From: Nicotiana tabacum
Taxonomy: Eukaryota; Streptophyta; Magnoliopsida; Solanales; Solanaceae
DNA: 64,000 nucleotides
Reading direction: 5' to 3'
NCBI RefSeq assembly: GCF_000715075.1
Contig: NC_134103.1
Coordinates: 73,223,519-73,287,518 of the forward strand
A program made the translations under genes and the position numbers. This document shows positions 23,790-34,009 of this stretch, piece after piece; position 1 is the stretch's first letter; every line of letters starts with the position of its first letter. A model generated the notes under the pieces. The model was given only the letters and a program-made list of their open reading frames with translations, made no database searches and was not told the origin of the DNA.

Positions 23790-25805
23790 GGTACTGGTTC
23801 TTTGTGGAAATGGAAATCTGGTTTGTCTAGCCATAGGGCAAATTGAGCAAATGAAAGTTTGTTTGGATGAGAAATGCATGGGTATGGAGGATATCCCTCT
23901 CATTTTGACAAAGGGAACATGCCCAAGCCTATTATGCCACAAAAGATTCACATCAGACTTATCAAACACAGCTAAGAACTCATTCTTATTATTGTGAGTG
24001 GAGGCATTTTCATTTGGTGAATGATGATATGAATGAGTGAGACTTCTGAAGTCTTCACTATTTACACTAGTAGAAGAAAAACAGTTACAGCAAGAAACTG
24101 ACACATCAGTATTTGAGAGAGTTCTTTTACCCTTTAGACACCTGGAACATAGGTAGTATAGTCCCTCCTTGCTACTACCAATCACCTGAGGCCTCTTCAC
24201 TGAAGGGGCCTGTAACAGACATAGTGCATCAGTAAAGATCACAATACATCTAAGATGCACTGCAAAAGAATGGACAGAAATTATATTGTATTTGTAAGAA
24301 GGAACATAAAGGACTTTGTGTAAGGTGATTTCAGGATTGAGTATCACATCTCCAAATTCAAGCACTTTCACCCTATATCCATTTGGTAAACTTATCAGTA
24401 AAGGATATGGTAGTGTGGTGATATTGCTAAGTATTGTTTTATTAAAGGTCGTATGACTAGATGCTCTTGAGTCTATGATCCAAAGTTCAGACTTTGATTC
24501 AAAATATTTGCATGATGGTTTGTCAAAATCAATAGAAGAGGTGCAGACTACAATACATGCGAAGTTGACAGCATCATTAGTGATGTTGGCATTTCTGGGA
24601 GATCCTCCAGTGTTGCCTATCTGAAAATGTTGCAGCAGACTCATTATCTGCCCATATTGCTCCTTTGTTAGGTTGACATTTTGATTCTCATCATGTGGAA
24701 CTGAATCATCTTCCTTCTCATGAAGCAAATCAGTTGGAACTCCGTGTACATTTGCCACAACTCATTTTCCTCTATTGAACTTGTTACCTTGAGTCTGATT
24801 TGAGTTGTTACTCTGATTGAACTGTTGAGCACTCGTGTGATTGAAGCCTTGATTGTTGTACAAATTTCCTTGGAGATGCCCATGTAATTTGTAACACTTC
24901 TCCTTTGTGTGTCCTGATCTCTAGCAATAGTCACAGAATGGACGACCCTTATTGTTTGCAGTGTAGTGTGTTTTAAAGTTCCTAGCTCCGAATGGATTTT
25001 GATGTTGTGAAGATGTGGCATTCACATGGAGTGAAGTAGACTCGAGGTTTAGCTGATTATTCGGCCTGAATTCTATTTGTTTATCCTCCTGTATTATGAG
25101 GGAGAAGGTATGTGCCAAAGATGGCAAAGGTTTCATCATCAAAATACTTCATCGCACTATTGTATAGACCTCATTTAGTCCCATCGAGAATTGAATGAGT
25201 CATCGATATTGTTCTGCCTTATGCATTGTTTCCTTTGACCCACATGTACAAACACAACTGCACTGAAATTTAGCACTCAGGGTGTTTAATTCTTCCCACA
25301 GTCTCTTTGTTTGTGTATAGTAAGGAGCCCTAAACAAGGTCGTTAATCTTCTTTTGGATCTGATATAGCTTCATCCCATTTGTTTGGTCATATCTATCTT
25401 CCAGTTCCCTCCACAGCTCGATTGATTCATTGACATACTCGACATTGCCAGATATCTCTTTTGCGAGGGAATTAAGGATCCAGGAAGTTACAATATTGTC
25501 GCATCTCTCTCATTGACGGAACTGATGTGAATTGGGGTTAGGTTTCCTACATTCCCCATTTATAAACCCTAATTTGTTTTTGACTGATAGGGCTATAACA
25601 CACTCTTTCTCCATGATCTATACCCAATTCCATCAAACGGAACCGGCATTAGCATTACTCCTGGACTGTCCGAAGGGCGAATGTACAAAGGACTGCTCGC
25701 ATTGATGACTGGTTGGTCATTTCTGCTCGTACTGGGCATGGTTTCTTCATTTTGATCGATATCCATGTGAGAAGCTCTAATCGATGAAATTGATGAATAT
25801 ATCAA
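23790..25805 (-). pseudogene. Copia A gag, protease and pre-integrase
   Basis: Minus-strand first half of the copia A polyprotein. 25593-25805 starts gag, with the typical SPLYIRPSDSPG and GIGYRSW motifs. Gag continues in broken frames to about 24760 and includes a CCHC knuckle near 24900-24950 whose CDYC is followed by an in-frame TAG and then GHTKEKC. 23784-24758 is open for 324 codons and carries the protease motif as LWIIDSRASSH (the usual DSGAS has Arg for Gly), the VLYVPSYKYNIISV segment, and the pre-integrase zinc region LWHNRLGHVPF with CSICPMARQTR. The frame runs into the Ogre target duplication at 23790-23794 and resumes at 3277. It is inactive. Confidence 0.88.
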
Positions 25806-25971
25806 CCGATTTTGTGAGTAGATAGATCCATTTTACTGACAATTTTTCAATCCGTATGAAAATTGCAAGTTGAAATCTCGAATCCTAAATCCTAGCATAT
25901 GACAGAGGAAAAGAGATTTTGAGACACTGAAAAAGAAATTCCAGTAAACTTCGAGCAAATACGTTATGCTA

Positions 25972-25982
25972 GCTCTGATACC
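25972..25982 (-). promoter_or_regulatory. Copia A primer-binding site (tRNA-iMet)
   Basis: The minus strand reads GGTATCAGAGC, the plant initiator-Met tRNA complement. It lies three bases inside the inferred LTR edge at 25986, and the first base of the usual TGGTATCAGAGC is changed. Confidence 0.8.
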
Positions 25983-25985
25983 GTA

Positions 25986-26015
25986 TGAGATTATCACTAT
26001 GAAGAAGAGATGAAG
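25986..26015 (-). repeat. Copia A 5' LTR, inner fragment
   Basis: The last 30 bp of the copia A 5' LTR next to its primer site, cut off from the rest by the chromovirus. It ends in the target duplication TGAAG (26011-26015). The minus strand ends in CA at 25986. Confidence 0.75.
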
Positions 26016-28839
26016 TGTAACGACCTAACCGGTCATTTCGAGAGTTATAGCCCTGTTTCCCCAATTTTTGCTTCTTTTTGTGTTCTTCAGCTATATTATG
26101 ATATACCAGGTTAGTTGCTTCGGGTCCGAAGTAGTTTCGGAGTGAATTGAGATACTAAGTCTCTTTATTAGAAGCTTAAGTTGGAAAGGTCAAGCGGATA
26201 TTGACTTATATGTAAATGATCTCAGATTTGAATTTTGATGGTTTCGTTAGCTTCGTTCGGTGATTTTGGACTTAGTAGCGTGTGCGGAATGTGATTTGGA
26301 GGTCCGTAGGAGAATTAGGCTTGAATTGGCGAAAGTTGGAAATTTGGCGATTTAGGTCGGCAATGGAAATTTTGATATCGAGGTCGGAATGGATTTCCGG
26401 AAGTTGAAGTAGGTTCGTGGTGTCATTTTTCACGTGTATGTAAAATTTGAGGTCATACGGACGTGGTTTGATAGGTTTCGGCGTCGGTTGCGGAATTTGC
26501 AAGTTTAGAAGTTCCTAGGCTTGAATCTAAGGGTAATTTGGTATTTTAATGTTATTTTGAGTGATCCGAAGGTTCTACTAAGTGTGTATGAGGTTAGAGG
26601 ATATGTTGGTATGTTTGGTTGTGGTCCCGAGGGCCTCGGGGTGATTCCGGGTGGTTAATAGAAGGTTTGGAGTTGGAGAAGTGCAGCTGAAGCTGCTGCT
26701 ACTGGTACTTTCCGCACCTGCGTAGTGGGAACCACAGGTGCGAGGCCGCAGGAGCGAAGGAAGAGACGCAGGTGTGGCTAAGGGAGACCTAGGCTCAGAC
26801 CGCAGGTGTGATGGAAATCCCGCATCTGCGGTAGTCGTAGAAGCGGTTTGGGAGGTGCAGATACGCAGATGGAATGCAGGTGCGGCTTGGGTCCCGCATC
26901 TCGATGACCGCAGATGCGGTCAGGTGATCGCAGGATCAGAATCAGTCTTTTAATGAATTTCCACTGAAGCGGAGCCCTTCTCGCATATGCGGTTCCGCTG
27001 GTGCGGAACTAAGATCGCAGATGCGGTTTTAACTGGGCAGAAAACCCCAGCTCGAGGTTTTGTCTTCCATTTTCAATTTTGGACTTGGGGAGCTTGGGAG
27101 AGAGGCGAGTTTTCGAAGGTTTTAAAGGAGGACATTGGGTTAAATGATTCTAACCCATATTGGTCTAATTTCCGTGAATCTATGGCTTTGTTCATCATTT
27201 AATTAGGGATTAGAATTGGAAATTTGGGGATTTAGGGCTTGGGAATTGGAGAGTGAACTTTGGGGTTTTGGAGGGGCAATTGAGGTCGGATTTTGGTAAA
27301 TTTGGTATGATTAGACTCGTGAGTGAATGGGCTTTTGGGTTTTATGATTTTGTTGGATTCCGAGACGTGGGCCCGAGGGCCGGGTTTGAGCCGATTTCGG
27401 ATTTTGGCTATAATTTGATAATTTTCTTGTGGAATTGGTTCCTTTAGCCTATACTGATCGTATTGTATTGCTTGTGGCTAGATTCGGGACGTTTGGAGGG
27501 CGATTTTCTAGGCAAGGGCATCGCACATGCCAAGTGACGGGCGTGCGGGCGTGCACCGTGAGAATTGTGACCTGGGTGATTCCATGGCACCGTTTAGTGA
27601 CTATATCCTGTTGATATCCATGTTTCCATCAGGTGATTAAGTAGTTGAGTTGTAGATCGTGCTTGATATCATGTTTAGGCTTTGTGCCGGTATTGGTTGG
27701 ACCCTAAGCGGTCGTTTCTTGCTGTCATCTCACTAGTTTCATTTACTATTCCATACTCAGTCATGATCATGCATTTTTATATCATATCTCGGTCTCAGTT
27801 ATTTTTTGATTCATCATATCATTGTTCCGGGTTGTTTTCATGAGATTGTGAGCCCGTGGTGAGACTAGAAAGGTTGATGACTGAGTGAGGCCGAGTTCCT
27901 GGTTATGAGTGATAGTTATGGGATCGGGCTGCATGCCGCAGTGGTTATATTGATGATTATGATAGCGCTTAGGCTGTAGGAGTCCCTCCGGAGTCTGTAA
28001 CACACCCCCAGTGAGCGCGGATGATATTATTGAGGGATGGATTTCCATGGACATGGATTTGTCTGAAGTACTTGATACTTGAAGATGGATTTCTCCACAG
28101 GGTTGGATTGCCCTTTTTCCTCGGTACTGGTGACTTATAGTCAGTGTTGTATATGTTCCGGGATGAATTTTCCTGGGTCGGATGGATATATAAAGTACCG
28201 AGTGGTTGAATACTTGAGAGTGGAGCACATGGTGCATTTAATACGGACTGTGCATTGGCATGTAGAGATAGCTGAGTTGTATACCTTACACTATTCAAAT
28301 CTGTATTTCCTTTACTATTTGAGGTGTATATTTGACGTGAAAGCATGCCTACGTTTATGCACATTTATTTCTGTTATACCTGTTGAGGTTGAGTTCGTCA
28401 CTACCTTTCCAGTCCAAAGTTTGGACTTGTTACTTACTGAGTTGGTGTACTCACGTTACTCCCTGCACCTCGTGTACAGATCCAGGAGATACCGGTCGTA
28501 GCGGCGGTTGCTGATTGAGGATCGTAGAGTTTTGGAGATTATCAAGGTAGTTGCACTTCGTTCGCGGGCCTTGACTCTCCTTCTTTATCTTTGTTGTACT
28601 TTCAGTTTATATCTCTAGACACTGTAGTAGACTGTATTTATGATCTAGACGCTCATGTACTCAGTGACACCCTGGTTTTGGGCTAGATTGTATCGCTTTG
28701 GGATTTTCATATGTTTTAAATAGTTTTTTTCTTAAATGTTAAATGATTTCGTTAATGTTTTCAAACTTATTGTTGTTGGTGTTGGGTTGTTGAGTTAAGG
28801 CTGGCCTAGTTCCACGATAGTTGATTTTGGGTCGTGACA
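26016..28839 (+). repeat. Chromovirus 5' LTR
   Basis: A 2824-bp LTR closely matching 34010-36952. Relative to that copy it has lost about 100 bp near 27520 (after GGCAAGGGCATCGC) and about 17 bp near 28818 (the GCGCCATCACGACG segment). It includes a GC-richer cluster of CAGGTG/CATCTG words (26710-27030). No gene is inside; open frames at 27782-28501 recur in the other LTR and are not coding. Confidence 0.93.
26710..27030 (+). repeat. Cluster of GCAGRTGCGG-like words in chromovirus 5' LTR
   Basis: Within about 320 bp, words of the form CGCAGGTGCG, CGCATCTGCGG and CGCAGATGCGG recur at least ten times in both orientations. Most contain a CANNTG (E-box-like) core. The same cluster is present in the other LTR (34705-35030) and, inverted, in the solo LTR (61025-61335). 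Function unknown. Confidence 0.7.
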
Positions 28840-28842
28840 AGT

Positions 28843-28854
28843 TGGTATCAGAGC
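28843..28854 (+). promoter_or_regulatory. Chromovirus primer-binding site (tRNA-iMet)
   Basis: TGGTATCAGAGC three bases after the LTR end, an exact initiator-Met tRNA primer site. It marks the start of the internal region and the orientation. Confidence 0.95.
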
Positions 28855-29038
28855 CTAGGTTACATAGGTCTCACGAGTCATAAGCGGGTTTAGTAGAGTC
28901 TTGTGGATTGGTACGGAGACGTTTGTACTTATCTTTAAGAGGCTGCAGAACCTTTAGGAAACTCCACATTCTTGAATTCTTGTCGTGCGAATCAGTTGAT
29001 TCTAGTAACTAAACATATGTTGTTTCATTCTCTCACAG

Positions 29039-30580
29039 ATGGTGAGGACTCGTACTACCGGGCATGATGAACAGCCATCGGTACCACCAGCCAAGGTCGC
29101 GAGAGGTCGAGGGCGCGGTAGTGGCCGCAGTAGGGGCAGAGGTGCAGCCCGCACAACAGTTGGGGCAGTACCTGCAGATACACCAGTTGCCCCAAATCAA
29201 GACAAGATTCCAGTTGTTGATGCACCAGCTCAGGCACTACTTGTGCCTATTGTGATTCCAGGCCTTCTGGAGGCCTTAGCTCAGATTCTGACCGCATGTA
29301 CCAGTCTTGCTCAGGCGGTCTTTGTTCCGGCCACAGCAACTACTTCTCAGGCTGGGGGAGATGCTCAGACTCCCGCTGCCCACACACCAGAGCATGTGGT
29401 ACAGGGATTCCAGACACCGAGGGCACCACCAGCCCAGCCGATTGTAGCTGCTCAGGACTATGTGGTTCTTGCTATGCCTAAGGATGAGCAGTGTAGATTA
29501 GAGAGGTTTGGGAGACTCTAGCCTCTATCTTTCAGTGGTGCAGAGGAAGAGGATGCACAGGGTTTCTTGGACAGGTGTCAGAGGATACTCCGTACAGCAG
29601 GTATTTTGGAGACCAGTGGGGTCTCGCTCACTACCTTTCAGTTCTCTAGGGCTGCATTCAGTTGGTGGGAGGCTTACGAGATGAGTAGGCCGGTCGGGGG
29701 CAGCGCCCCTTACTTGGCAGAAATTCTCTGTTATCTTTCTGGAGAAGTTTGTGACTCAATCCCGCAGAGAGGAGTTGCGCATGTAGTTTGAGCAGCTTCG
29801 TCAGGGTGATATGTTTGTGACGTAGTATGAGATGTGATTCTATGGCCCGTCATGTTATCTGGTTGGTTCCCACAGACAGGGAGAGGATCAGGAGGTTTAT
29901 AGATGGCCTTATGTATCAGCTACGGTTGCTTATGACCAGAGAAAGAGTGTCTGGTGCTACTTTTGATGAGGCTGTCAACATTGCTCGTCATATTGAGATG
30001 GTTCGCAGTCAGGAGAGGGTTGAAAGGGAGGCCAAGAGGCCTCCTGGACAGAGAGGATTTAGTGGTTCTCCTTCTGGGGGGTCAGTTACAGCACGGTAGA
30101 GGTCGTCCTTTCAGGCATGCTCAGACGGCTCGCCTAGTGCACCGAGATGCATCATCCGGTCATGGGCCCCATGGTTATCAGCGGGGCCATATATCATTCG
30201 GTACGCTACCATATCATAGTTCGTCGCATGCACCATCAGCTCAGGGTTCATCTGTGTTAGGACCTTCTAGTGATTATTCTAGTGCTCGGGGTTCCCTTCA
30301 GTCCCCAGTGGCCGGTAGAGGTTTCTTTGAGTGTAGGGATTTGGGTCATATCAATAGGTTTTGTCCCTGCCTGACGGGAGGTTCATCTCAGCAGAGGAGT
30401 CAGCCTTTGATTTCAGCACCAGTGTTTCCACCACCCGCTCAGCTAGCTAGGGGTGGAACTCAGTCAGCTAGGGGCCGTCCGAGAGGGGGAGGCCGATCAG
30501 GGGGCGGCCAGGCCCGTTTCTATGCCCTCCCAGCCAGACCAGATGCCATTGCTTCAGATGCTGTGATTACAGGTATTGTT
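29039..30580 (+). pseudogene. Chromovirus gag, broken
   Basis: Starts at ATG 29039 with a basic, Arg/Gly-rich N-terminus (ARGRGRGSGRSRGRG). The frame stops at TAG 29519-29521, where homologous continuation resumes directly (FSGAEEEDAQGFLDRCQ, then FSRAAFSWWEAY). A one-base shift before 29784 and stops TAG 29784, TAG 29823 and TGA 29835 follow; another shift leads to WLVPTDRERIRRFIDGL (29827-30099). A run of Gs near 30080 marks a further shift. The zinc knuckle reads FECRDLGHINRFC, so the first Cys of CX2CX4HX4C is replaced by Phe. Gag packages the RNA; this copy cannot make an intact protein. Confidence 0.88.
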
Positions 30581-30978
30581 TCGGTTTGCCACCGGGATGC
30601 CTCGGTATTATTTGACCTTGGGTCCACTTATTCATATGTTTCCTCATATTTCGCTCATTTTCTGATATGCCCTGTGAGTCCTTAGTCTCATCTAGTCATG
30701 TATCTACTCCTGTGGGCGATACTGTTATTGTGGACCGCGTATATCGGTCCTGTGTGGTGACTATTGGGGGTCTGGAGATCCGAGTAGACCTTTTACTGCT
30801 CAGTATCGTTGATTTTGATATGATATTGGGTATGGATTGGTTGTCTCCATGCCATGCTATTCTAGATTGTCATGCTAAGACCGTGATGTTGGCGATGCCG
30901 GGGTTACCAAGGGTTGAGTGGAGCGGTTCTATAGAGTATGTACCTAGTAGGGTGATTTCATATTTGAAGGCTTAGTGT
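30581..30978 (+). pseudogene. Chromovirus aspartic protease, defective
   Basis: Retropepsin-like region. The active-site motif is VLFDLGSTYSYVS, with Leu where D-[ST]-G is required; a single C-to-T change (TCG to TTG) explains it. A frameshift at about 30670 moves the reading to 30667-30975, which carries VRVDLL-like and DFDMILGMDWLSPCHAILDC, the ILGMDWL C-terminal motif of Ty3/gypsy proteases. The frame ends at TAG 30973-30975. Expected to cut the polyprotein; inactive here. Confidence 0.87.
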
Positions 30979-32393
30979 ATGGTTGAGAAGGGTTGTCTAT
31001 CCTATTTGGCTTTTGTGAGGGATGTTAGAGTAGAGACCCCTACCATTGATTTCATTCCGGTGGTACGTGATTTTCCAGATGTGTTTCCTGCAGACCTGCC
31101 GGGCATGCCGCCTGACGGGGATATTGACTTTGGTATTGATTTGGTGTCGGGCACTCAGCCCATTTCTATTCCACCGTATCATATGCCACCAACGGAGTTG
31201 AAAGAGTTGAAGGGACAGCTGTAGGAACTCCTTGATAAGGGGTTTATTCGGCCTAGTATGTCACCTTGGTGTGCACCGGTCCTATTTGTGAAGAAGAAGG
31301 ATGGTTCCATGAGGATATGCATTGATTACAGGCATTTAAACAAGGTCACAGTCAAGAACAAGTATCTTTTGCCTCGTATTAATGATCTATTTGACTAGCT
31401 TCAGGGAGCGAGGGTGTTCTCCAAGATTGATTTGAGGTATGGGTATCACCAACTGAAGATTCGGGATTCGGATATTCTTAAGACAACTTTCAGGACCCGA
31501 TATGGCCATTATGAGTTCTTAGTGATGTCTTTTAGGTTGACCAATGCCCCAGCAGCGCTCATGCATTTGATGAACAGTGTATTCTAGCCTTATTTGGACT
31601 CATTCGTTATTGTATTCATTGATGACATCCTGGTATACTCTCATAGCCAGGAGGAGCATGCTCAACATCTGAGGATTGTATTACAAAGATTGAGGGAGGA
31701 GAAGTTTTATGCAAAGTTCTCCAAGTGTGAGTTTTAGCTCGGTTCAATAGCATTCTTGGGCCTCGTGGTATCCAGTGAGGGTATTCAGGTGGATCCGAAG
31801 AAGAAAGAAGCGGTGCAGAGTTGGCCTAGACCGTCCCCAGCCATAGAGATTAGGAGCTTCCTTGGTTTGGCGGGCTATTATCATCGCTTTATGGAGGGAT
31901 TTTCACCTATTGTATTTCCCTTGACCAAATTGACCCAAAAGGGTGCTCCATTCAGGTGGTCGAATGAGTGTGAGGAGAGCTTCCAGAAGCTCAAGACTGC
32001 TTTGACCACAGCTCCAGTTCTAGTTCTGCCATCAGCTTCAGGTTCTTACACTGTGTATTGTGATGCTTCGAGGATAGGTATTGGATGTGTTCTGATGCAG
32101 GAGAGTAGGGTGATTGCCTATTCCTCACGCCAATTGAAGACTCATGAGAAGAACGATCTTGTCCATGTCCTTGAGTTAGCAGCTATTGTGCATGCCTTAA
32201 AGATTTGACGACACTATTTGTATTGTGAGATCTATACTGATCACCGGAGTTTGCAGCACCTGTTCAAGCAGAAGGATCTTAATTTACGCCAGCGGAGATG
32301 GTTGGATCTTCTCAAGGACTATGATATCACTATTTTGTACCATCCGGGGAAGGCCAATGTGGTGGCCGATGCTTTGGTCCCCGGGCGAAGAGT
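30979..32393 (+). pseudogene. Chromovirus reverse transcriptase and RNase H
   Basis: One continuous frame apart from nonsense codons TAG 31222, 31396, 31585 and 31735 and TGA 32206. RT motifs in order are [49 protein letters not shown], the catalytic Asp in [11 protein letters not shown], and FIDDILVYS at about 31620. Then [17 protein letters not shown] and [14 protein letters not shown] lead to RNase H ([40 protein letters not shown] and VVADAL). Catalytic residues FIDD and DAS are retained. The frame shifts at about 32390. Confidence 0.92.
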
Positions 32394-34000
32394 TTGGGGA
32401 GTTTAGCATATCTTCCAGCAGTAGAGAGACCTTTGGCATTGGATGTTCAGGCCTTAGCTAGCCAGCTTGTCAGATTGGATATTTCGGAGCCAAGTCGGGT
32501 ATTGGCTTGTGTGGTCTTTAGGTCTTCTCTTTATGACCGTATCAGGGAGCGTCAGTATGATGACCCCCACGTGCTCGTTCTTCAGGACAGGGTTCAGCGA
32601 GGTAATGCTAGAGATATGACTATTGGTGATGATGGCGTGTTGAGGATGTAGGGTCGGATATGTGTACCCAATGCGGATGGGCTTCGGGAGTTGATTCTTG
32701 AGGAGTCCCACAGCTCGCGGTATTCTATCCATCCGGGTTCCACGAAGATGTACCAGGATTTGAGATAGCACTATTGGTGGAGGCGGATGAAGAAGGATAT
32801 AGTTGGGTGTGTGTCTCGATGTCTCAACTGTCAGCAGGTTAAGTATGAACATCAGAGGCCGGGTGGTTTGCTTTATAGGTTAGAGATCCTAGAGTGGAAG
32901 TGGGAGCGGATCACCATGGACTTCGTAGCTGGGCTCCCAAGGACTTCGAGGAAGGTCGATGCTATTTGGGTTATTGTGGATTGGCTTACCAAGTCCGCGT
33001 ACTTCATTCCAGTTGGTACTACTTACTCTTCAGAGCGGTTGGCGGAGATTTACATCCGAGAGATTGTTCGCCTGCATGGTGTCCCAGTTTTCATCTTTTC
33101 ACATAGGGGCACTCAGTTTACATAGTAGTTTTGGAAGGCCGTGCAGCGAGAGTTAGGTACTTAGGTTGAGTGGAGCACAACCTTTCATCCTCAGATGGAC
33201 GGACAGTCAGAGCGCACTATTCAGATATTGGAGGACATGCTACGCGCTTGTGTCATCGATTTTGGGGGGTCATGGGACCAGTTTCTGCCGCTCGCGGAGT
33301 TTGCATATAACAACAGTTATCAGTCGAGCATTCAGATGGCTCTGTACGAGGAGTTTTATGAAAGGAGGTATAGATCTCCAGTAGGATGGTTTGAGCTGGG
33401 TGAGGTTAGGCTCTTGGGTACAGACTTGGTCCAGGATGCATTAGACAAGGTAAAATTGATTCAGGAGCGGCGTCGTACGGCACAATCTAGGCAGAAGAGC
33501 TATGCGGATAGGAAGATCCGTGATGTGTCTTTCATGGTCGGAGAGAAGGTTTTGCTGAAGGTATCACCCATGAAGGGTGTTATGAGGTTTGGGAAGAGGG
33601 GCAAGTTGAGCCCCCGGTTCATTGGGCCTTTTGAGGTGCTTCAGAGGATAGGGGAGGTGGCTTATAAGCTTGCCTTGCCACCCACCTTGTCGAGTGTGCA
33701 TCCAGCGTTTCACATTTCTATGCACTAGAAGTATATTGGCGATCCATCCCATGTTTTGGACTACAGTACAGTTCAGTTGGATAGTGATATAACTTATGAT
33801 GTGGAGCCGGTGGCCATTTTAGAGCGGCAAGTTCGGAAGTTGAGGTCAAAGGATATAGCTTCAGTGAAGGTGCAGTGGAGAGGTCAGCCTATGGAGGAGC
33901 CCACCTGAGAGACCAAGCGGGACATGTGGAGCAGATATCCACACCTATTTGAGGCTCCAAGTATGTTTCTAGACTCGTTCGAGGACAAATGTTTGTTTAA
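32394..34000 (+). pseudogene. Chromovirus integrase with chromodomain-like C-terminus
   Basis: Starts after a frameshift with [15 protein letters not shown], followed by the zinc-binding region ([10 protein letters not shown] and CLNCQQVKYEHQ), the core with the first Asp in ITMDFVAGLP, and a second site that reads FSHRGTQFT with His in place of the catalytic Asp. Then come FHPQMDGQSERTIQ, AYNNSYQSSIQM, the GPF/Y module (PRFIGPFEVLQRIGEVAY), and a chromodomain-like end (DVEPVAILERQVRKL, VKVQWRGQP, and a stop where the aromatic Trp should be). Stops: TAG 32649, 32766, 33123, 33126, 33162 and 33726; TGA 33906. Chromodomains direct integration to heterochromatin. Confidence 0.9.
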
Positions 34001-34009
34001 GAGGGAGAA
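33999..34009 (+). promoter_or_regulatory. Chromovirus polypurine tract
   Basis: AAGAGGGAGAA immediately before the 3' LTR start TGTAACGACC. This is the expected plus-strand primer position. Confidence 0.9.

Noticed and set aside
27782..28501. Open frames of 130-150 codons in the chromovirus LTR (also at 35881-36612)
   Set aside because: They occur in non-coding LTR sequence, overlap on both strands, and differ between LTR copies by indels. No known protein features.
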